A stretch of 6,533 nucleotides of DNA. It comes from DATGKR01 sp035294565. Its GTDB lineage: Bacteria; Actinomycetota; Acidimicrobiia; Acidimicrobiales; Palsa-688. Of this stretch, positions 1-5,131 are shown in pieces. Below the pieces are notes generated by a model, which saw only the letters and a list, made by a program, of their open reading frames with translations, was not told where the DNA came from and made no database searches. Where the stretch lies: positions 1 through 6,533 of the forward strand of contig DATGKR010000042.1 of the NCBI GenBank assembly GCA_035294565.1, given 5' to 3'. Position numbers and translations under genes: made by a program. Numbering within the stretch: position 1 is the stretch's first letter; every line of letters begins with the position of its first letter.

Positions 1-411
1 GCCTGCGAGCTGACCGCGGCCCTGGAGGAGTCGCTCGCCCGGCCGGGCAGCGCGTGGGACCGGGTGGGGGCGATCGTGCGGGCCGTTTTCCGTCTCGCCG
101 TGCGCCGGCCCGAGCTCCTCGGGCTGCTCCGCGAGGTGAGCCGGCTCGGCCCTCCTGCGGCGACCCGGTTCGCCGCGGTGCTCGAACCGTTGATCTCGCG
201 CGCCACGGGTTTCCTCGAGGAGGCCATGTCGCGCGGTGAGCTGCGCCGCCAGGACGCCCGCCTGTTGTTGCTCATGGCCTACTCCAGCGTGGTGGGCGTC
301 GCCACCGAGGCTGAGGTGCTGCGCGCCCTCGGCGTGGAGCCGACGGCCAGGGTGCTGGTCCGCCAGCGGGCGGCGCTGCTGGACTTCCTCCGCTCGGCGC
401 TCGTGCCCTAG
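1..411 (+). CDS. TetR/AcrR-family transcriptional regulator, C-terminal part (5' end outside window)
   Basis: The reading frame is open from base 1, beginning A-C-E-L-T-A-A-L-E-E, and ends at a tandem TAG TAG (409-414). The visible 136 residues are almost wholly alpha-helical. They include R-P-E-L-L-G-L-L-R-E, a long amphipathic stretch through F-L-E-E-A-M-S-R-G-E-L-R, and a final helix before A-L-V-P. This pattern is typical of the ligand-binding and dimerisation half of TetR-family repressors. In particular, a 'helix, then R-G-E-L-R-x-x-D-A-R, then hydrophobic helix' arrangement is common there. The helix-turn-helix DNA-binding domain would lie upstream and is not visible, so the family call rests on the C-terminal pattern only. 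A GTG at 64 could look like a start, but coding continues upstream of it. The amidase follows on the same strand and could be a target. The ligand cannot be predicted. Confidence 0.7.
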   Translation, partial: ACELTAALEESLARPGSAWDRVGAIVRAVFRLAVRRPELLGLLREVSRLGPPAATRFAAVLEPLISRATGFLEEAMSRGELRRQDARLLLLMAYSSVVGVATEAEVLRALGVEPTARVLVRQRAALLDFLRSALVP

Positions 412-418
412 TAGCCGT

Positions 419-436
419 GCGGGCCTTCGGGCCTGC
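419..436 (+). terminator. UUCG-tetraloop hairpin, probable terminator of the TetR gene
   Basis: GCGGGCC-TTCG-GGCCTGC folds into a 7-bp stem (one G-T wobble) closed by the extra-stable C(UUCG)G tetraloop. It begins 8 bases after the regulator's stop codon. No T tract follows, which is common for terminators in GC-rich actinobacteria. It would separate transcription of the regulator from that of the amidase. It also covers the GTG at 417, making that codon an unlikely start for the amidase. Confidence 0.5.
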
Positions 437-465
437 TCTGGCGGCTCGGCACCCCCGCACGCCTT

Positions 466-480
466 CGAGGGCTAGCCTCG
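466..480. repeat. Short inverted repeat overlapping the candidate amidase -10 box
   Basis: The arms CGAGG (466-470) and CCTCG (476-480) flank GCTAG. The inner eight bases GGCTAGCC (470-477) are themselves a perfect palindrome. The repeat spans the candidate -10 hexamer (473-478), where a repressor would block RNA polymerase. With a TetR-type gene directly upstream, an operator is possible. Five-base arms in GC-rich DNA are weak evidence by themselves. Confidence 0.25.
473..478 (+). promoter_or_regulatory. Candidate -10 box (TAGCCT) for a leaderless amidase transcript
   Basis: TAGCCT fits the actinobacterial TANNNT -10 pattern. It ends 7 bases before the GTG at 486, the spacing expected when transcription begins on the first base of the start codon. 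No Shine-Dalgarno sequence of quality sits at the right distance from that GTG, as expected for a leaderless message. No TTGAC-like -35 box is visible near 450-455. Confidence 0.4.
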
Positions 481-485
481 GCGCC

Positions 486-1919
486 GTGGGAGCTCACGGG
501 GATTCGACCTGGATGGACGCGACGGCGCAGGCGGAGCTGGTCCGCAGCGGGCAGGCCAGCCCGGGGGAGCTGGCCGAGGAGGCCATAGAGCGCATCGAGG
601 CGCTCAACCCCCAGCTGAACGCCGTCATCCGCACCCGCTTCGACGAGGCCCGCGCCGAGGCGGCGGGAGCGCTCCCCGACGGCCCGTTCCGCGGCGTGCC
701 CCTCCTTCTCAAGGACATCGGGGCCACCGTCGCCGGCGAGGCGACCGCCTTCGGCGTCGGGCCGATGGAGAAGGTGGCAATGCCGGTGACGTCGTTCTTG
801 GCCGAGCAGTTCCGGGCGGCCGGCTTCGTGGTCCTCGGCCGGACCAACGTGCCCGAGATGGGGACGACCGTCACCACCGAGCCGAAGAGCTTTCCCCCCG
901 CCCGCAACCCGTGGAACACCGACCACTCCACCGGGGGTTCGTCGGGGGGCTCGGCGGCGGCGGTGGCGAGCGGCATGGTCGCCGTCGCCCACGCCAACGA
1001 CGGCGGCGGCTCCATCCGCATCCCCGCCAGCGAATGCGGCCTGGTCGGCTTGAAACCCACCCGGGCACGGGTCAGCCAGGGGCCGGCGGTGGGGGAGGGC
1101 TGGGCCGGGGGGACGATCGACGGGGTGCTGTGCCGGTCGGTGCGCGACGCGGCCGGCGTGCTCGACACCATCCGCGCCGAGATGCCCGGCGAGCCCTACT
1201 ACCCGCCTCCGCTGCCGGGGCCGCTCAGCGCCGAGGTCGGCGCCGAGCCGCCCAGGCTCAGAGTGGGTTTCCTCGACCGGCCCGGGGCCGAATGGTTCCT
1301 CGACGACCCGGAATGCCGGGAGGCGGTGGCCCGCACTGTCGCCACCCTCGAGGCGCTCGGCCATCAGGTGGCGCCTGGCGGACCCGAAGCGATGTTCGAT
1401 GAGGAGCTCTCACCGAACCTGGTGCGGATCATCGCCGCCGACACCGAGGCGCTGTTCCGGACCTTCGAGATGCTCCTCGGACGGCCCATCTCCGACGAGG
1501 AGATCGAGCCCCGCAACGTCGCCTACCGAGAAGCCGGCAGGGCCATGACCGCCGTCGAGTACCTCGACGCGCGAGCGTGGATAGGGATCTGGACCCGGCG
1601 CATGGCCTCGTGGTGGGCCGACCACGACATCCTGGTCACTCCGACCGTCGGGGCGCCGCCGCCGCGGCTGGGATGGTTCACCGAGGAGGGGCCTGCCAAG
1701 GAGGGTCCCCGCATCGCCAGCTTCATCCCCTACACGGCGCAGTTCAACATGACCGGCCAGCCGGCGGTGAGCCTGCCGCTGCACCAAAGCGCGGGCGGGC
1801 TTCCCGTCGGCGTGCAGCTCGTCGGGCCCTACGGCAGGGAGGACCTGCTGGTCCGCTTGGCCGCCACCCTCGAGGAGGCCATGCCCTGGAAGGACCGCCG
1901 GCCCCCGGTGGCCGCCTGA
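486..1919 (+). CDS. Amidase-signature family hydrolase, NylA-like (6-aminohexanoate-cyclic-dimer hydrolase type)
   Basis: This is a complete amidase-signature (AS) enzyme of 477 residues from GTG 486. It should hydrolyse an amide bond through a Ser-cisSer-Lys triad in the cytoplasm (no signal peptide). Visible catalytic motifs are the Lys of L-L-L-K-D (residue 76), the glycine/serine loop S-T-G-G-S-S-G-G-S (cis-Ser at 152) and the nucleophile Ser of D-G-G-G-S-I-R-I-P-A-S (176), followed by G-L-V-G-L-K-P-T-R. The N-terminal W-M-D-A-T-A-Q-A-E-L-V-R-S-G and C-terminal F-N-M-T-G-Q-P-A-V-S-L-P, Y-G-R-E-D-L-L and M-P-W-K-D-R-R-P closely match NylA as I remember it. The match includes the tryptophan before D-A-T-A-Q, which favours GTG 486 over ATG 513; ATG 513 has a weak GGGGAT ribosome site and remains possible. 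GTG 417 lies inside a terminator-like hairpin and is unlikely. NylA relatives are widespread, so nylon-oligomer activity should not be assumed. The physiological substrate is unknown. GatA is less likely because no gatB or gatC is adjacent. Confidence 0.9.
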   Translation: MGAHGDSTWMDATAQAELVRSGQASPGELAEEAIERIEALNPQLNAVIRTRFDEARAEAAGALPDGPFRGVPLLLKDIGATVAGEATAFGVGPMEKVAMPVTSFLAEQFRAAGFVVLGRTNVPEMGTTVTTEPKSFPPARNPWNTDHSTGGSSGGSAAAVASGMVAVAHANDGGGSIRIPASECGLVGLKPTRARVSQGPAVGEGWAGGTIDGVLCRSVRDAAGVLDTIRAEMPGEPYYPPPLPGPLSAEVGAEPPRLRVGFLDRPGAEWFLDDPECREAVARTVATLEALGHQVAPGGPEAMFDEELSPNLVRIIAADTEALFRTFEMLLGRPISDEEIEPRNVAYREAGRAMTAVEYLDARAWIGIWTRRMASWWADHDILVTPTVGAPPPRLGWFTEEGPAKEGPRIASFIPYTAQFNMTGQPAVSLPLHQSAGGLPVGVQLVGPYGREDLLVRLAATLEEAMPWKDRRPPVAA

Positions 1920-1925
1920 TCGGCG

Positions 1926-1956
1926 CCCGGCCCGGCGGAGCTCCAGCCGGGCCGGG
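1926..1956. terminator. Bidirectional hairpin terminator between convergent genes
   Basis: CCCGGCCCGGC (1926-1936) and its exact reverse complement GCCGGGCCGGG (1946-1956) form a perfect 11-bp all-G/C stem with a 9-base loop. It starts 7 bases after the amidase stop and ends 3 bases before the stop of the convergent membrane-protein gene, so it can serve both strands. No T tract is present on either side. Confidence 0.65.
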
Positions 1957-1958
1957 GG

Positions 1959-2522
1959 TCAGCGGGTGCGGGCCCAGCGGCGCTTGGGCTGCTCCTCCCG
2001 CTTCGACTTCGGCGGCGTGTAGCGGCCGGAGCGGATCGGCTTCTTCGCCGCCGGCGCAGGCTTGCGGCCCCCCCGGCCCGCCGGGGCGGGCCTGGGATCC
2101 ACGCCGGCGCGCTGGCGGGCCGTGGTGGAGCGGGTCTGGCGCCGGATCAGGATCAGACCGTACGCCAAGGGGATGAAAACGGCGAGCAGCTTCGCCACGG
2201 CCAGACGGTCCGGCACGGTGGGCAGGTCGACGACCAGCGCAGCGGCGATCATGGCGAACGCCACAGCCGTCCGGTTCTTCCAGAAGCGGAGCAGGCCCAG
2301 CGCGCCGAGCGACACCACCAGGCCGGCGGCGGCCAGAGCGGTCGGCGGGTGGGTGGGGGCGCCCTTGCCGGTCGTGACCGTCAACTCGAGGATCGCCACC
2401 ACCACCAGCTCGACGCCGATGATGTAGCCGTACATCGCCTCGCTGCCGCGCATGACGCTGGGCTTCAGCTCCAGGTCTGCGGGGTCCACTTCGCTCGGTT
2501 GGGCCCTGCGCAGGAAGGCCAC
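1959..2522 (-). CDS. Four-helix membrane protein with basic C-terminal tail, unrecognised family
   Basis: I do not recognise a named family for this 187-residue protein. Four hydrophobic segments are visible at about residues 31-49, 61-80, 85-101 and 108-127. The N-terminal 30 residues are polar. The last 60 residues are rich in Arg, Lys and Pro, with about twenty basic residues and the string S-G-R-Y-T-P-P-K-S-K-R near 165-175. By the positive-inside rule the tail should face the cytoplasm, where it could bind nucleic acid, membrane lipid or a protein partner; this is inference. The GTG start at 2522-2520 lies one base beyond the TGA of the upstream gene (TGA-c-GTG), so translation is probably coupled. 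A start at the internal Met 24 (M-R-G-S-E-A-M-Y) would keep all four helices but lose the coupling geometry. The gene runs into the bidirectional hairpin. Confidence 0.75.
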   Translation of the reverse strand: MAFLRRAQPSEVDPADLELKPSVMRGSEAMYGYIIGVELVVVAILELTVTTGKGAPTHPPTALAAAGLVVSLGALGLLRFWKNRTAVAFAMIAAALVVDLPTVPDRLAVAKLLAVFIPLAYGLILIRRQTRSTTARQRAGVDPRPAPAGRGGRKPAPAAKKPIRSGRYTPPKSKREEQPKRRWARTR

Positions 2523-2523
2523 G

Positions 2524-2910
2524 TCAGCCCCGCTCGGGCTCGTCCTGGGGCTGGCCCGCTTCCTCGCCCGGGTCGCCGGGCGTTCCCGCCCGGGTGGGAT
2601 CGTCGAGCAGCCACGGCCGGACCTGCACGACGCTCTGTCGGGGCCGGCCGTACTCGAAGTCGGCCTCCACCGGGAGGTCCCTCGGAGGGTCGCCCGAGGT
2701 CTGGACGACTATCGAGGGCTCCTGCCTGTTGGGTTCCAGCGCCTGCTGGAGCCCGAGGGCGAAACCGGTGAGGATCGCCCCCGCGGCGCTGCGCTTGCGC
2801 CAGGCCTCCACCCTCGGGGGCAGGGCGGTGTGGGGGCCGTCGTCGGGACCCCGGCCGCTGTCGGCGACCTCCTCCGGCTCCTCCCGGGGCGTCGGCGCGT
2901 CCGGATCCAC
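2524..2910 (-). CDS. Small acidic hypothetical protein, unrecognised
   Basis: This 128-residue protein matches no family I can name. Both ends are Pro-, Asp- and Glu-rich and look disordered (about 1-32 and 103-128). The centre appears folded. It has W-R-K-R-S-A-A-G-A-I-L-T-G-F-A-L-G-L-Q-Q-A-L (37-58), a helix hydrophobic enough for peripheral membrane contact, then S-I-V-V-Q-T-S-G-D-P-P, and V-E-A-D-F-E-Y-G-R-P with V-V-Q-V-R-P-W-L-L (81-102), which look like beta strands. No signal peptide is evident. GTG 2910 is the only plausible start, because the frame contains no internal Met. A candidate -10 box sits 6 bases upstream, suggesting a leaderless transcript. The gene is one base from the membrane-protein gene downstream, so the two probably act together. 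The acidic protein and the basic tail of its neighbour could interact electrostatically; this is speculation. Confidence 0.7.
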   Translation of the reverse strand: MDPDAPTPREEPEEVADSGRGPDDGPHTALPPRVEAWRKRSAAGAILTGFALGLQQALEPNRQEPSIVVQTSGDPPRDLPVEADFEYGRPRQSVVQVRPWLLDDPTRAGTPGDPGEEAGQPQDEPERG

Positions 2911-2916
2911 GCCCCC

Positions 2917-2922
2917 AGGTTA
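2917..2922 (-). promoter_or_regulatory. Candidate -10 box (TAACCT) for a leaderless transcript of the 2524-2910 gene
   Basis: On the minus strand TAACCT fits TANNNT and is followed by GGGGGC and then the GTG start at 2910. This spacing would put the transcript start on or next to the start codon. It lies in the 34-base gap after the lipoprotein gene and would let the two small genes be expressed separately from gltBD and the lipoprotein. The same G run could instead act as a poorly placed ribosome site. No clear -35 box is present. Confidence 0.4.
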
Positions 2923-2944
2923 CCGGCTCGGGATGCGCAGGCTC

Positions 2945-3517
2945 TCAGTAGCCGTAGCCGCCGCCTCCCGAGGACGATGTCGTCGTGCTCGGCGAGGAGG
3001 CCCCCTTGACGGGCTGGCCGGACGCGTTAAGGACGTACCAGATACCGCCGAAGTTGTCGATGCCCTCCCCGTTCACCTGACCGGGCGCTTTGTCGTGGGA
3101 GAAGGTGTAGAGCGGATGCCCGTTGTAGGTCACCTGGTGGGCGCCCCCCGACCTAATGATCGTGCCGAGCAGGCTGGCGTCGGCACCCCCGGAGGCCTTG
3201 GGGGAGCCGGTGGTGAGCAGCGGTGGCCAGATCGAAACGCAGGCCCCGGTGCAGATGCTCGCCTTGGGGGAGTCGCCGGTGAGCATGTACAGAGTCATCC
3301 CCGCGGAGTCCACCAGGATCGTCCCGTACTTCGAAGACGACGCCGTCGTCACCGTCGCCCCCGCGGTGGTCGACGCTGCGGGCGTCGAGGTGGCCGGCGT
3401 CGACGAGGCGGCCGGCTTCGACGACGAGCCGCAAGCCGACAGCCCCATCCCCAACAGCGCGGCGACAGCCATCGTCCAGACTGGTGTCCCGTATCGACGC
3501 GGTCTGCAGGCGGTCAC
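2945..3517 (-). CDS. Secreted lipoprotein with Yx(F/W/Y)xxD repeats (COG4315 / PF03640 type)
   Basis: This 190-residue lipoprotein is anchored on the outer face of the cytoplasmic membrane. Residues 1-28 form a signal peptide with a basic start (R-P-R-R), a hydrophobic core and the lipobox L-S-A-C; Cys29 would be lipidated. A Ser/Thr/Pro/Ala linker follows (about 30-62). Two copies of the secreted-repeat motif come next: G-T-I-L-V-D-S-A-G-M-T-L-Y-M-L-T-G-D (about 65-82) and Y-N-G-H-P-L-Y-T-F-S-H-D (131-142). Between them are a Cys pair (89 and 93, S-I-C-T-G-A-C) and W-P-P-L. The first copy has Leu where the motif usually has an aromatic residue. The tail is Ser/Thr/Gly-rich and ends G-Y-G-Y. 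The function of this family is not established. GTG 3517 is chosen because AGGAGG lies 9 bases upstream and it gives a normal-length signal peptide. The frame extends to a GTG at 3583, which would put about 50 residues before the Cys. The gene follows gltD by 106 bases on the same strand. Confidence 0.88.
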   Translation of the reverse strand: MTACRPRRYGTPVWTMAVAALLGMGLSACGSSSKPAASSTPATSTPAASTTAGATVTTASSSKYGTILVDSAGMTLYMLTGDSPKASICTGACVSIWPPLLTTGSPKASGGADASLLGTIIRSGGAHQVTYNGHPLYTFSHDKAPGQVNGEGIDNFGGIWYVLNASGQPVKGASSPSTTTSSSGGGGYGY

Positions 3518-3526
3518 GGCGACACA

Positions 3527-3532
3527 CCTCCT
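3527..3532 (-). promoter_or_regulatory. Strong ribosome binding site that fixes the lipoprotein start
   Basis: A full AGGAGG on the minus strand is followed by 9 bases and then GTG at 3517. It is the best Shine-Dalgarno match in the window and decides between GTG 3517 and the upstream in-frame GTG 3583. Confidence 0.8.
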
Positions 3533-3623
3533 CTTGGTCGGCGATCCTCTGGAGAAAGCTCCTGTTGGCCGGGTTTCTACCACTTGGCGGGCCGGCGCAG
3601 CGCGCGGGGGCGGCTGGGAACGG

Positions 3624-5072
3624 CTAGGCGAGCGGCAGGGGAGCGGGCAGAAGCGTGCTGCCCGCCAGGTACCGGTCGACGTGCATGGCCGCCGAGCGGC
3701 CCTCCGCTATGGCCCAGACGATGAGGCTCTGTCCCCGTCCGGCGTCGCCGCACACGAAGACACCCCGGCGCGACGTCTGGTAGTCGGCGCCTCGGGCGAT
3801 GTTCCCCCGCGGCGTCATCTCCAGGCCCAGGGCTTCCGGTAGCGCCCGCTCGGGGCCCGAGAAGCCGAGGGCGAGCAGCACCAGCTCGCACGGCAGCTCG
3901 AACTCGGTGCCCTCCACCGGCTCGAAGGTGGTGCGGCCGTCGACGGTCCTCATCTCCACCTCGCAGGCCCTCAGGCCGCCCACCGCGCCGGCCCCGTCGT
4001 CGACGAACTCCATCGTGCTCACCGAGAAGAGCCTCTCGCCGCCCTCCTCGTGGGCCGAGGAGGTGCGGAACATGAGCGGCCAGGTCGGCCACGGGGTCGA
4101 GGGGTGGCGGGTGTCGGGCGGGCGGGGCATGATCTCGAACTGGTGGACCGACACCGCCCCCTGGCGGTGGGCGGTCCCGAGGCAGTCGGCCCCGGTGTCG
4201 CCGCCGCCGATTATCACCACCCGCTTGCCCCTGGCGCTGATCGGCGTAGCCGCCGGGGGGTCGGGGGCGAAGGCGGCGACGTTCGCCGGCGGCAGGTACT
4301 CCATCGCCTGGTGGACGCCGCGGAGGTCACGCCCGGGGACCTGCAGGTCCCTGGGCACGGTCGCCCCGGCTGCTATCACCACCGCGTCGGACTCGGCCGC
4401 CAGGCGCAGCGCCAGGTCTCCTGTGACGTCGACACCGTTGGCGAAGCGGGTCCCCTCGGCCTCCATCTGCGCCAGGCGCCGGTCGAGGAACCTCTTCTCC
4501 ATCTTGAACTCGGGGATGCCGTAGCGCAGAAGGCCCCCCGGCCGGTCGGCCCGCTCGTAGACCGTCACCGCGTGGCCTGCTCTGGTGAGCTGCTGGGCGG
4601 CGGCCAGCCCCGCCGGGCCCGACCCGACAACAGCCACCCGCTTGCCCGTCGCCACCGACGGGAGCACCGGGGTCACCCAGCCCTCGTCCCAGGCGCGGTC
4701 GGCGATCGACTGCTCGACCTGCTTGATGGTCACCGGGTCGGCGTTGATCCCCAGCACGCACGCCGCCTCGCACGGCGCCGGGCAGAGGCGGCCGGTGAAC
4801 TCGGGGAAGTTGTTGGTGGCGTGCAGGCGCTCGCTGGCGTCGCGCCAGCGGTCCCGGTAGACCAGGTCGTTCCAGTCGGGGATCAAGTTGCCCAGCGGGC
4901 AGCCGTCGTTGCAGAACGGGATGCCACAGTCCATGCAGCGCGACGCCTGGACCTCCAGGTGGTCGTCGGGGAACGGCTCGTACACCTCCCGCCAGTCGCG
5001 GATGCGAACCGGGACCGGCCGGCGCGCCGGCGTCTCGCGGGGATGCTTCAAGAACCCCGTCGGGTCAGCCAC
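3624..5072 (-). CDS. gltD: Glutamate synthase [NADPH] small subunit
   Basis: GltD passes electrons from NADPH through FAD and iron-sulfur clusters to GltB for glutamate synthesis from glutamine and 2-oxoglutarate in the cytoplasm. The 482-residue protein has the full family layout. The N-terminal cluster domain carries Cys 46, 49, 54 and 58 (R-C-M-D-C-G-I-P-F-C-N-D-G-C-P) and Cys 97, 101 and 105 (L-C-P-A-P-C-E-A-A-C). The FAD-binding Rossmann motif is V-G-S-G-P-A-G (149-155), followed by R-P-G-G-L-L-R-Y-G-I-P. The NADPH-binding motif is G-G-G-D-T-G-A-D-C (289-297), and the C-terminal FAD motif is G-V-F-V-C-G-D-A-G-R-G-Q-S-L. GTG 5072 gives M-A-D-P-T-G-F-L-K-H, a standard GltD beginning, with AGGGG 7 bases upstream. 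The frame reaches a TTG at 5105, but that codon lies in a hairpin loop. Related small subunits occur in other oxidoreductases, but gltB directly upstream settles the assignment. Confidence 0.97.
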   Translation of the reverse strand: MADPTGFLKHPRETPARRPVPVRIRDWREVYEPFPDDHLEVQASRCMDCGIPFCNDGCPLGNLIPDWNDLVYRDRWRDASERLHATNNFPEFTGRLCPAPCEAACVLGINADPVTIKQVEQSIADRAWDEGWVTPVLPSVATGKRVAVVGSGPAGLAAAQQLTRAGHAVTVYERADRPGGLLRYGIPEFKMEKRFLDRRLAQMEAEGTRFANGVDVTGDLALRLAAESDAVVIAAGATVPRDLQVPGRDLRGVHQAMEYLPPANVAAFAPDPPAATPISARGKRVVIIGGGDTGADCLGTAHRQGAVSVHQFEIMPRPPDTRHPSTPWPTWPLMFRTSSAHEEGGERLFSVSTMEFVDDGAGAVGGLRACEVEMRTVDGRTTFEPVEGTEFELPCELVLLALGFSGPERALPEALGLEMTPRGNIARGADYQTSRRGVFVCGDAGRGQSLIVWAIAEGRSAAMHVDRYLAGSTLLPAPLPLA

Positions 5073-5093
5073 GGCTCCGCCCCTGACACATCT

Positions 5094-5113
5094 GCCGGCC
5101 GACAACGGCCGGC
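5094..5113 (-). promoter_or_regulatory. Perfect hairpin in the gltB-gltD intercistronic gap
   Basis: GCCGGCCG (5094-5101) and CGGCCGGC (5106-5113) are exact reverse complements with a 4-base loop, giving an 8-bp all-G/C stem. It lies 18 bases after the gltB stop and 21 bases before the gltD start. It could lower gltD expression relative to gltB by partial termination, or protect the gltB message after processing. No T tract follows on the minus strand, so full termination is less likely. The role is inferred; the structure is read directly. Confidence 0.5.
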
Positions 5114-5131
5114 TGGGCGGCGGCTGAGGGC

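Noticed and set aside
417..485. Amidase N-terminal extension from GTG 417
   Set aside because: The extra residues do not resemble amidase sequence, and the GTG and following codons lie in a terminator-like hairpin that begins 8 bases after the previous gene's stop.
408..1364. Minus-strand open frame (318 codons) opposite the amidase
   Set aside because: The amidase frame carries the catalytic motifs. The antisense product is Arg/Gly/Pro-rich with no recognisable domain.
3340..3440. Repetitive GTCGACG/GCGTCG-rich tract that could be a DNA repeat
   Set aside because: It encodes the Ser/Thr/Ala/Pro linker after the lipidated cysteine. The repetition follows from low-complexity coding, with no regular unit.
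3518..3623. A promoter for the lipoprotein gene in the gap after gltD
   Set aside because: The only TA-containing hexamer on the minus strand here (TAGAAA) does not fit TANNNT, and GAGGAT has no matching -35 box. A separate promoter is possible but cannot be supported. The 12-base GGAGAAAGCTCC has only 4-base arms and is too short to call an operator.
5073..5105. gltD start at TTG 5105
   Set aside because: It lies in the loop of the 5094-5113 hairpin and adds residues not seen in GltD proteins. GTG 5072 gives the usual N-terminus with a ribosome site.
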